From NCBI GenBank assembly GCA_012513245.1, contig JAAZCN010000038.1, positions 1 through 21,781 of the forward strand: 21,781 bases of DNA. Reading direction: 5' to 3'. A program made the position numbers and the translations under genes. Positions 9,068-16,197 of this stretch are shown piece after piece; position 1 is the stretch's first letter, and each line of letters starts with the position of its first letter. Source of the stretch: Synergistaceae bacterium (lineage in GTDB: Bacteria > Synergistota > Synergistia > Synergistales > Synergistaceae). The notes beneath the pieces were generated by a model that saw only the letters and a program-made list of their open reading frames with translations, did no database searches and was not told where the DNA came from.

Positions 9068-9988
9068 TCAGGCTCTACTGCTGTCATGCCTGCGCCGACT
9101 TTTTAAAACAGCGTCTGCCGTATAGACAGCCAAAGCTGTCCAGATAAAAATAAATGTGATCACCCTCGACATGTTTATAGATTCACTGTAGACAAAGACA
9201 CCCAGCATAAAACTGAGAGTGGGAGTTATGTACTGTACAAAGCCTATCGTTGTTAAGGGAACCCTAGCTGCTCCGTACGCGAAAAGTATCAGAGGGATCG
9301 AAGTCAGTATCCCTGTACCTGCGAGCAGAATATTAGTAAGTCCGTCATAAGGAAAAGAAGCAATCCCCTCTTTCTGGAGAAATATGAGAAATACCAGCGC
9401 AATGGGGAATATTGTAAGAGTCTCTATGAATAGAGCGATATCCGGTTTAGCTTTGACAGATTTTTTAAGGACTCCGTATAATCCAAAAGAGATAGCGAGA
9501 CCTAACGATACAAGTGGGATAGAACCAACAGTAGCAAGTTCTGCAGATACTCCAAGCATTGCAAGAGCCAGAGCTATCATCTGTATTTTGTTAAGTTTCT
9601 CTTTAAAAAACATCACACCAAAAAACATACTTACAAGAGGGTTTATAAAGTATCCCAAGCTTGTCTCCAGTATCCTTCCATGGTTTACAGCCCATATATA
9701 GAGGCCCCAATTGAAAGATATAAGAAATCCTCCTCCGGCAAGCCAGAAGACGTCATTCTTTCTCTCTCTCAGCATTTTCATAAAAATACTCCTGTTTTTG
9801 TGCGCTAACATAAGGATAAGAGTAAAAAAAACAGACCATATCACACGGTGACCCAATATTTCAAAAGATGAGATCGCTTTCAGGGCTTTCCAGTAGACCG
9901 GCATCGCTCCCCAAATAATATGGGCAAGAAAAAGAGCGGCTATTCCTTTTATGTTCTGGTTCAACTGATTCAGCACCCCTGTCAACAT
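9068..9988 (-). CDS. rarD: EamA/RarD family transporter
   Basis: This is a 306-residue polytopic protein with about ten membrane helices in two EamA halves. The opening IKGIAALFLAHIIWGAMPVYWKAL and the following SSFEILGHRVIWSVFF are characteristic of RarD. LISFNWGLYIWAVNHGRILETSLGYFINPL is also typical, and the second half has TSIPLILFAYGAARVPLTTIGFVQYITPT. RarD-type proteins are presumed inner-membrane metabolite or drug exporters; the substrate is not known. The start is uncertain. The frame is open to a TTG at 10009, an ATG lies at 9988, and a TTG at 9964 has AGGGGTG 9 bases upstream and gives an N-terminus closer to the family. It sits upstream of the repressor on the same strand, but the strong efflux promoter lies between them, so it is a separate unit. 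Confidence 0.87.
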   Translation of the reverse strand: MLTGVLNQLNQNIKGIAALFLAHIIWGAMPVYWKALKAISSFEILGHRVIWSVFFTLILMLAHKNRSIFMKMLRERKNDVFWLAGGGFLISFNWGLYIWAVNHGRILETSLGYFINPLVSMFFGVMFFKEKLNKIQMIALALAMLGVSAELATVGSIPLVSLGLAISFGLYGVLKKSVKAKPDIALFIETLTIFPIALVFLIFLQKEGIASFPYDGLTNILLAGTGILTSIPLILFAYGAARVPLTTIGFVQYITPTLSFMLGVFVYSESINMSRVITFIFIWTALAVYTADAVLKSRRRHDSSRA

Positions 9989-10098
9989 TTGAGTCAAAAA
10001 GCCTTCCAACTGCCCAATTGTACACTATATCCCTTATCTGTGATAAACTTATCCATTATTCATCTAGTTCTTTCTAAGGATGAAAGGAAGTATACGAA

Positions 10099-11288
10099 AT
10101 GTCTGATAATTTGGGACTGTCTGCTCTCGGAGCCCAGCTTCTGGCTGAAGCAGAGAGCATCTCAGAGGAAATGCAGGATTGGAGAAGAGATTTCCATCAG
10201 TTTCCCGAGCTTGCGTTCGAAGAAAATATTACTGTCTCCAAAATAACCAGAGTCCTTGAATCTATCGAGGGTATGGAGGTCATTTCCGGCTTTGCCATTC
10301 CAACCTCAGTTATGGGGATACTGGGTAACGATCTGCCGGGACCTGCCATTCTCCTGCGGTCTTGTATGGATGCACTTGCTGTTGAAGAAGAGACCGGTCT
10401 CTCCTACTCTTCGTGCATGCCCGGCGTTATGCATGCCTGCGGACACGACGCTCACATGGCATCACTGCTGGGGGCAGCAAAAATACTCTCACTTCATAGA
10501 GATGGGCTGAAAAGAAAGATTATATTCCTTTTCCAGCCTGCAGGGGAAGGAAGGGGCGGAGCCAGGATACTTGTTGAAAACAGATTTCTCGAAACTTTCA
10601 ACATAGGCAACGCAGCTGCTCTTCATTGGTGGCCGGAAATGCCTTATGGAGAGCTTTTCCTGCGCAAAGGGGTCCTGACAGCTCTGTCGGACAGGATACA
10701 TATTGACATAAGAGGCACTGCGGGGCATGCCGCAGAACCACACATGGCTATTGATCCTATAACTATCGCCTCTCACATTGTGATAGCGATACAGACGATG
10801 CTTACAAGAGAGATCGACCCAAGAGATCCGATCGTGGTATCTTTCGGGCAGATCGAGGCAGGTTTCGCTTATAATGTAATACCGGAACAGGTCAACGTAT
10901 GGGGAACGCTGCGTGCATTCGACCCAAAAACAAGGGATTTTGTACAGGGCAGGATAGAAGCTATGGCTCCTGCAATTGCCAAAGCTTTCAGGGGTCTTGC
11001 TTCGGTAGAATACACCAGGAATTACAGTCAGGTAGAAAATGACTCTGAAATGGTAGACAAGGTACTCAGTGTCGGCCTTCCTTTTTTGGTGAGGACGGCA
11101 TAAGGATGCTGGAACGGCCCTTGCTCTCCGGAGAGGATTTTTCCTACTTCAGTTCCTGTGTTCCATCTGTCTTTATGCTCATGGGCACAGGACTCGAATA
11201 TGGTCTTCATCATCCCAGGTATGATATTCCCGAGAGCATGCTCTCTTTTTCAGCTGCATGGGAAGCATACATGGCATTGACACTTTAA
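10099..11288 (+). pseudogene. M20 family amidohydrolase (hippurate / N-acyl-amino acid hydrolase type), frameshifted
   Basis: The reading frame opened at the ATG at 10099 (AAGGAAG 8 bases upstream) stops at 11101-11103. The family's C-terminus continues in the -1 frame to 11288, with the motifs LLSGEDFSYF and LHHPRYD. Joined, the product is 396 residues, normal for M20D enzymes, which remove acyl groups from amino acids using a di-metal centre. Metal-site motifs present are Asp91 in SCMDAL, Cys114 and His116 in HACGHD, Glu150, His176 in ALHWWPE and the C-terminal His of LHHPRYD. In the usual PAEEG motif the first Glu, the general base, is Gly149 (PAGEG). The break lies at a T6 run (11082-11087). 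It could be a true lesion, a homopolymer error or programmed frameshifting. It is first in a run with the AMP-binding gene 18 bases downstream. Confidence 0.85.
11082..11088 (+). other. -1 frameshift point at a slippery heptamer in the M20 gene
   Basis: The zero-frame codons here read TTT TTG preceded by T, which fits the X-XXY-YYZ slippery pattern. A slip back by one base joins LSVGLPF to GEDGIRMLERP, restoring the family sequence. Seven bases further on, CGGCAT (11096-11101) can pair with ATGCTG (11106-11111) around a 4-base loop, with one G-U pair. The zero-frame stop TAA begins on the last base of the first arm. A simple lost T in the homopolymer explains the data equally well. Confidence 0.6.
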
Positions 11289-11306
11289 TAGAGTGGAGGG
11301 GAAGCA

Positions 11307-12782
11307 TTGGCTCCCAGACTTGAAAATATTATAATATCAAACCTTGAATCACTTAAAGCAGAACCCTTTATATGGTGGCAGAAGACATGGTGGTCAGGTG
11401 GCGCATTTCTTGAACTGATAGAGGAATGCGAGAAAGTCTTCCATACAAGCGGTTTTAAGGCAGGACAAAGAATGGCATTCCTTCTTCCCAACAGCCCAAT
11501 ACTGCTGGCATCCATAATAGCTATATGGAAACTTGGAGGGACAGTAGTTCCAATAGATCCGCGAAGCGGCTATGTATCTTTGGTAAAACAGCTGAAACAC
11601 GCAGATGTCTTTGCCGCTATAACATACAGAGGCTGTTCGTCGATCATACCTCTCATCTCTGAAGAAGGCATACCGTGTCTGTTGACTTCACTCGATGCAC
11701 CGGTAGAGAACCTGGCCGGAAGAACGTCTGATGAGGAATCAAAGGATACCGCTGTTATTTTCTACACTTCCGGAACGACAGGCGAGCCAAAAGCGGTACC
11801 GCTTACTCATGAAAACCTTTACACAAGCATCAATTCATGCGTAGACCACATAGGCACTCTCACTGATGACGATGTTTTCCTTAATGCCCTTCCCAATTTC
11901 AATGCCTTTGGATTTGTATGCGGCTTCCTCATGCCTCTGGTCAAGAGCACCTCTCAGGTACTTCTTCCGACCTTCATGCCTCCCGAAGCGGCAATGGATG
12001 CCATGAGAAATGCCTCTGTTACTATCGTCCCGGCCGTTCCAACCATTATTTCCCTTCTGCTGGGTACGGTAGCAAGAGGTATAACTCCTCCAAAAAGCCT
12101 TAGGTACATACTCTCCGGCGGTGACAGGCTTCCTCTGGATTTTGACAAAAGATCCCAGGAGTATCTTGGCGTTCCTGTAATAGAGGGATACGGGCTCACA
12201 GAAGCATCTTCTGTTGTATCGATAGCACCCGGAATAGAGAACAGAAAAGCAGGCAGTGTCGGCACACTTTTATCTTGTGTCGAAGCTGAGATAAGGAGCG
12301 ATGAAGGAAAGGTCCTTCCTGCCGGCTCAGAAGGCCATCTCTGGATCAGAGGCGACAATGTAGCTAAATGTTATTACCGCAACCCTAAGCTTACTGCAAA
12401 AAGATTCGTGGACGGATGGTTCGATACCTGTGACATAGCCAGATTCGACGAAGAGGGATACCTTTACCTTGTGGGACGAAAGACAGAGGTGATCTTTGTC
12501 GGAGGTTTCAAAGTCTATGCCCAGGAAGTAGAAAAAGTACTGCTTGAACATCCTTTGGTCACAGAGGCTGCAGTGATAGGTGTACCCCGTTCAATAAGCG
12601 GAGAGATAGTAAAAGCATTCGTTGTGCTGAAAAAAGATGAAAAAGTAACTTCAAAGGACCTACTTGAACACTGCAGAAAAAAACTTTCATACTACAAGGT
12701 TCCCAGAATAATCAACTTCCTTGCCGAGATGCCAAGGTCGAGCATCGGCGAAATTTTAAAAAGAAAGCTTGAAAAGGACTGA
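11307..12782 (+). CDS. AMP-binding acyl-CoA synthetase-like protein lacking the C-terminal catalytic Lys
   Basis: A 491-residue member of the ANL (acyl/aryl-CoA synthetase, NRPS adenylation, luciferase) family, which activates a carboxylic acid as acyl-AMP and usually passes it to CoA. Visible motifs are the P-loop YTSGTTGEPKAV (153-164), EGYGLTEA (293-300), Asp376 in WFDTCD and the hinge region VGRKTEVIFVGG (389-400). The C-terminal A10 motif, normally GK(I/L)LRR, reads SIGEILKRK, with Glu482 in place of the Lys needed for adenylation. The TTG start at 11307 is supported by GGAGG 7 bases upstream. There is no ATG near it. The gene starts 18 bases after the hydrolase and ends 6 bases before citC, so it is in one operon with them. 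The substrate cannot be inferred. Activity is doubtful. Confidence 0.85.
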   Translation: MAPRLENIIISNLESLKAEPFIWWQKTWWSGGAFLELIEECEKVFHTSGFKAGQRMAFLLPNSPILLASIIAIWKLGGTVVPIDPRSGYVSLVKQLKHADVFAAITYRGCSSIIPLISEEGIPCLLTSLDAPVENLAGRTSDEESKDTAVIFYTSGTTGEPKAVPLTHENLYTSINSCVDHIGTLTDDDVFLNALPNFNAFGFVCGFLMPLVKSTSQVLLPTFMPPEAAMDAMRNASVTIVPAVPTIISLLLGTVARGITPPKSLRYILSGGDRLPLDFDKRSQEYLGVPVIEGYGLTEASSVVSIAPGIENRKAGSVGTLLSCVEAEIRSDEGKVLPAGSEGHLWIRGDNVAKCYYRNPKLTAKRFVDGWFDTCDIARFDEEGYLYLVGRKTEVIFVGGFKVYAQEVEKVLLEHPLVTEAAVIGVPRSISGEIVKAFVVLKKDEKVTSKDLLEHCRKKLSYYKVPRIINFLAEMPRSSIGEILKRKLEKD

Positions 12783-12788
12783 GACTTA

Positions 12789-13844
12789 ATGTTTGGACTT
12801 AAGACCAGGACTATTAAAAACCTCAGCAACAATGAAAAGAAACAGGTGGAAATGCTGCTTCAGAGAAACGAGCTGACCTTTGAAGGCACTCCGGACTGTA
12901 CTGCTGTAGTAGAAAGCCCGGATGAAAAGATAATCGCAACGGCAAGTATTCAGGGCAAAGTGATAAAAATGGTAGCAGCTGAGACTGAATGGCAGGAAGC
13001 CGGTCTCTCCGGCATGGTAATTTCCGAATTGCTCCGTTACGCCAGAGAAAACGACATCTTTCACCTTTTCGTCTACACTAAATGCGACATGGCAGATAAA
13101 TTTGCATATCTGGGCTTCAATGAGCTGGCAAGAACCGAAACAGTTGTCCTTATGGAGTCAGGACATCCCTCATCGGACGATTATCGAAAGACGCTTCAGC
13201 AAAATAAAATATTTTTAAATAAAGACAACATAGGGGCCACAGTCATGAACTGCAACCCATTTACGCTTGGACATAGATATCTTATAGAGACCGCGTCCGG
13301 AGAATGTGACGGACTATATGTGATCATCGTCCAGGAAGATCTCTCTCTCTTCCCTTTTAAAGACAGGCTGATGCTGGCAGATGAGGGCACTAAAGATCTT
13401 AAGAACGTCAAGTTGATCCCAAGCAGCGACTACGCTGTTTCAAGGGCCACTTTCCCTACCTATTTCCTCAAAGACAAATGCATGGCTTCTGTTACTGAAA
13501 CACAGGCTGAACTTGACGCTACCCTCTTCGCAAACCTTTTCGTCCCGGAACTTTCAATAAAAAAACGTTTCGTTGGAACGGAACCATTTTGTCCTACTAC
13601 TGCAAAGTACAACGAAATGATGAAGAAAGTGCTCCCCGGACGAGGGGTAGAAGTTGTAGAAATAGAGAGGTTGAACGACCCTTCGGGAACAGCCGTTTCG
13701 GCTTCCAGGGTCAGAAAGGCCATAGTCGAAAACGACTTTGAAGTTTTAAAGAAAATGCTTCCCCCTGTGACTTTGGATTATCTCTCTTCCGACAGAGGAA
13801 TGGCCGTCATCGAAAAACTGATCCATGAAAATAAAGAAGTCTGA
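12789..13844 (+). CDS. citC: [citrate (pro-3S)-lyase] ligase
   Basis: This 351-residue protein matches CitC. CitC acetylates the thiol of the citrate lyase prosthetic group on CitD, using acetate and ATP, and so switches the lyase on. The N-terminal 120 residues form a GNAT-like domain. From about 148 on is the nucleotidyltransferase domain, with NCNPFTLGHRYLIE (154-167; the NPFTLGH motif binds ATP), SRATFPTYFLK, RFVGTEPFCPTTAKYNEMM and the C-terminal SASRVR (304-309). All family landmarks are present and nothing looks damaged. The ATG lies 6 bases after the AMP-binding gene, with AAGGA about 10 bases upstream. Its 3' end overlaps citX by 20 bases. CitC normally sits with citDEF; those genes are not in this window. 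Confidence 0.9.
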   Translation: MFGLKTRTIKNLSNNEKKQVEMLLQRNELTFEGTPDCTAVVESPDEKIIATASIQGKVIKMVAAETEWQEAGLSGMVISELLRYARENDIFHLFVYTKCDMADKFAYLGFNELARTETVVLMESGHPSSDDYRKTLQQNKIFLNKDNIGATVMNCNPFTLGHRYLIETASGECDGLYVIIVQEDLSLFPFKDRLMLADEGTKDLKNVKLIPSSDYAVSRATFPTYFLKDKCMASVTETQAELDATLFANLFVPELSIKKRFVGTEPFCPTTAKYNEMMKKVLPGRGVEVVEIERLNDPSGTAVSASRVRKAIVENDFEVLKKMLPPVTLDYLSSDRGMAVIEKLIHENKEV

Positions 13845-14343
13845 CATCGAGAAAACTCTTTCTGAGATACTTTCTGGGAGAGAAGAGAGGGTCAGGACAA
13901 GAGATGAGCACCTATCTGAAAATGTATTTGCCTGTCAGGTAACCCTTAATATACCCGGATATCCCAAACGCATGCCCAATGATGAAAAAGCTGTGGAAAA
14001 ATTCGTCAGGACATTTATTAAAAAATGGGGTTCGGATCAGTTCTGTGAAAAAAGGATCACAAATGCTGCAGGGGTCTGCTTGATCGGTTTTTTTGCAGGG
14101 GATCTGGTTGATGCACAAAGAGCAAAAGAAATTGCCGTCAGCATTGAAGAATGGACTTCTGAAGGTCGTATCTTCGACATAGATATTATTGTACCGGAAA
14201 AAACTATATCAAGATCAGACCTTGGACTGCCCTCCCGCACATGTCTGCTTTGCGAAAAACCTGCAAAGGAGTGCGCCAGGGATCAGAGCCATTCTTACAA
14301 AGACCTTAGAACTGCCATAGAAAAACTTATAAAAAACATCTGA
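13825..14343 (+). CDS. citX: citrate lyase holo-[acyl-carrier protein] synthase
   Basis: This 172-residue protein corresponds to stand-alone CitX, which transfers the 2'-(5''-triphosphoribosyl)-3'-dephospho-CoA group (made by CitG) onto a Ser of apo-CitD. The C-terminal half carries the family signature: EGRIFDIDIIVP, then SRSDLGLPSRTCLLCEKPAK and ECARDQSHS. These include the conserved Asp residues and the Cys pair CLLC. The N-terminal half is divergent but of normal length. The ATG at 13825 lies inside the end of citC (20-base overlap) with only a weak ribosome site, so translation probably depends on citC. No citG domain is fused to it and none is seen nearby, so the prosthetic-group precursor must come from elsewhere if the system works. 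Confidence 0.88.
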   Translation: MKIKKSDIEKTLSEILSGREERVRTRDEHLSENVFACQVTLNIPGYPKRMPNDEKAVEKFVRTFIKKWGSDQFCEKRITNAAGVCLIGFFAGDLVDAQRAKEIAVSIEEWTSEGRIFDIDIIVPEKTISRSDLGLPSRTCLLCEKPAKECARDQSHSYKDLRTAIEKLIKNI

Positions 14344-14377
14344 TATCTCCGTAATTTCCTGTCGTAAAAAATTAATC

Positions 14378-14425
14378 TTACATGTAAATTAATAATGAGA
14401 TAAATAGTGCAGTATAAACTATACT
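14378..14425 (+). promoter_or_regulatory. AT-rich leader with two short palindromes before the dCMP deaminase gene
   Basis: The 118 bases between citX and the deaminase hold TTACATGTAA (14378-14387), a perfect 10-base palindrome. They also hold AGTATA-AAC-TATACT (14411-14425), an inverted repeat with 6-base arms. TATACT or TATAAA could serve as a -10 box, but no good -35 box lies at the right distance. A promoter or operator here is plausible because a new transcription unit probably starts; it is not shown. Confidence 0.3.
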
Positions 14426-14461
14426 TTATAAAACACATGAATACATTCAGGAGAGGATCCT

Positions 14462-14938
14462 ATGCTGAACCGCCCGGACTGGGACAGTTATTTTTTAATG
14501 ATAGCAAAGGTAGTTGCAAGCAGGAGTACCTGCACGAGAAGAAATGTCGGGGCTGTTCTTGTCAAGGACCGGCAAATACTGAGCACCGGTTATAACGGAG
14601 CTCCAAAAGGGATCATCCATTGCGAAGTGGCCGGATGCCTGAGAGAAAAACTTGGTATCCCGTCAGGCGAAAGACACGAGATCTGCCGCGGATCCCATGC
14701 TGAAATAAACGCTATAGCACAGGCGGCATATTCAGGAGTAGCCACATCAGGGTGCTGGCTTTACTGCACCCATGAGCCGTGTGTTTATTGCGCGAAGGCT
14801 CTGATAAACTGCGGATGCAGACGCATAGTCTATATCCATCCATACCCTGATAAGATATCGAGGGAAATTATTTTGCAGTCGGGCGTCGAAACTCTCTGTA
14901 TACCGGAAGATAAGCTGACAAAGAATACTTTTCAATAG
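14462..14938 (+). CDS. deoxycytidylate (dCMP) deaminase, ComEB-like
   Basis: This 158-residue zinc enzyme of the cytidine/deoxycytidylate deaminase superfamily converts dCMP to dUMP for thymidylate synthesis in the cytoplasm. The catalytic HAE motif is at 79-81 (His79 zinc ligand, Glu81 proton shuttle) and PCVYC at 106-110 supplies the other zinc ligands, Cys107 and Cys110. The TGYNGAPKG segment and the insert with HCEVAGC and RHEIC are specific to dCMP deaminases and suggest the second structural zinc site seen in phage T4 dCMP deaminase. The ATG follows AGGAGAGG by 5 bases. An HD-domain gene follows after 14 bases, likely in the same transcript. Confidence 0.93.
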   Translation: MLNRPDWDSYFLMIAKVVASRSTCTRRNVGAVLVKDRQILSTGYNGAPKGIIHCEVAGCLREKLGIPSGERHEICRGSHAEINAIAQAAYSGVATSGCWLYCTHEPCVYCAKALINCGCRRIVYIHPYPDKISREIILQSGVETLCIPEDKLTKNTFQ

Positions 14939-14952
14939 GAGGAAACATATAG

Positions 14953-15516
14953 ATGTTTACACGCGAAGAATCGGTCGAGTTCCTTAAAGAACACAACAAA
15001 GAAGAGATGCATATACGGCATGCTTACGCTGTTGAAGCTGCAATGAGATGGTTTGCCAGGGAAAATGGAGAAGACGAAAACTACTGGGGTCTGATAGGTC
15101 TTATGCACGATATCGACTGGGAGGAATTCCCCAGTACTGATACCCACCCGATGAAGGGCGGAGAGATGCTGAGAGATAAAGGCTACCCTGATGATTTCGT
15201 ACATGCAGTGCTAGCCCATGGATGGGAATACTCCGGTATAAAACCTGAAACATTATGCGAGAAATATCTCTACACGATAGATGAACTTACCGGATTCATA
15301 ACAGCAGTGGCGCTTGTCCGACCAAGCAGATCGCTCCGGGATCTTGAACTGAAATCAGTAAAGAAAAAATGGAAGGACAAAGCTTTTGCAAGGGGTGTAA
15401 ACAGGGAAGTCATCGAAAAAGGATCAGAATTGCTTAACATCCCGCTGGAAACGCTTATTGAACAAACCATTACGGCTTTAAGGCCCGTAGAAAAAGAGAT
15501 CGGGCTCGGTTCCTGA
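14953..15516 (+). CDS. HD-domain hydrolase
   Basis: A 187-residue protein with an HD metal-dependent phosphohydrolase fold. Likely metal ligands are His23 (HIRHAYAVE), His52-Asp53 (GLMHDIDWEEFP) and Asp110 (YTIDELTGF), with His84/His89 (FVHAVLAHGWEYSG) nearby. The sequence resembles the predicted-hydrolase group whose motif is HDIDWE or HDVDWE (COG2316), for which no substrate is known to me. The ATG at 14953 has GGAGG 10 bases upstream. It follows the dCMP deaminase by 14 bases, so a nucleotide-related substrate is a reasonable guess but no more than that. The region between it and the next gene is 42 bases with no terminator seen. Confidence 0.82.
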   Translation: MFTREESVEFLKEHNKEEMHIRHAYAVEAAMRWFARENGEDENYWGLIGLMHDIDWEEFPSTDTHPMKGGEMLRDKGYPDDFVHAVLAHGWEYSGIKPETLCEKYLYTIDELTGFITAVALVRPSRSLRDLELKSVKKKWKDKAFARGVNREVIEKGSELLNIPLETLIEQTITALRPVEKEIGLGS

Positions 15517-15558
15517 AAAACATTAAAGCAGAAAAAAATAACTAAGGGAGGATACAAA

Positions 15559-16197
15559 ATGTCAATTTCATTGGTACTTGCTGATGACCACCCGCTTACC
15601 AGAGAGGGCATGAAAGCTTATCTGGCTAAAGAGACAGATTTTAATATCCTGGGAAGCTACGCAGACGGAGAATCAGCATGGGCGGGGATACAACAGCTCA
15701 AACCTCAGGTGGCCCTTCTTGACATCAGGATGCCGGGCATAGACGGCGTAGCTCTCGCACGAAAGATAAAGGATTCATCTCTTCCTGTTGCATCTCTGAT
15801 GCTGACTTCTTACGATGCACAGCAGTACGTTATGGCATCACTCAGGGCAGGAGCCAGAGGTTACGTTCTTAAAACCGCAAGCATGGAAACTCTTTCAAAG
15901 GCAATAAGGATAGTTGCCCGCGGAGGCTTCTATCTTGACAGTGAGGTGGCAAATGCTGTTGAGCAGGAGGGTGATTTTGTTCCGGAACCAGTTTCAGTGA
16001 GAGAAAGAGAGGTCCTTCTCCTTGCCGCTCGCGGACTTTCCGGAAAAGAGATAGCTACTCAGCTTTTCATAAGCGAGAGGACTGTACAGACACACCTGGC
16101 GTCAATATACGACAAACTTGGAGCAAAAAACAAGACAGAAGCCATGCTTCTATCTCTTAAATACGGCATAGTGACTCTGGAGGAACTGCTCGATTGA
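15559..16197 (+). CDS. NarL/LuxR-family response regulator
   Basis: A 212-residue two-component regulator. The receiver domain (about 1-120) has the acidic pair Asp9-Asp10, phospho-acceptor Asp55 (LLDIRMPG), Thr83 and Lys105 (GYVLKTA), all as expected for an active receiver. The C-terminal LuxR-type helix-turn-helix (about 145-205) contains SVREREVLLLAARGLSGKEI and SERTVQTHLASIYDKLGAKN. It would bind DNA as a phosphorylated dimer. The ATG follows GGGAGG by 7 bases. Its stop codon overlaps the start codon of the partner kinase in the sequence TTGA. Targets cannot be read from the sequence. Confidence 0.95.
   Translation: MSISLVLADDHPLTREGMKAYLAKETDFNILGSYADGESAWAGIQQLKPQVALLDIRMPGIDGVALARKIKDSSLPVASLMLTSYDAQQYVMASLRAGARGYVLKTASMETLSKAIRIVARGGFYLDSEVANAVEQEGDFVPEPVSVREREVLLLAARGLSGKEIATQLFISERTVQTHLASIYDKLGAKNKTEAMLLSLKYGIVTLEELLD

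Noticed and set aside
10010..10098. Promoter pair between rarD and the hydrolase gene
   Set aside because: TTGTAC and TGATAA are 17 bases apart on the plus strand, and GATAA-AC-TTATC is a short palindrome; both matches are too weak to annotate, although a promoter is expected there.
11131..11148. CTCTCCGGAGAG palindrome inside the hydrolase gene
   Set aside because: It has no loop, lies in coding sequence that matches the conserved LLSGEDF motif, and is best explained by codon use.
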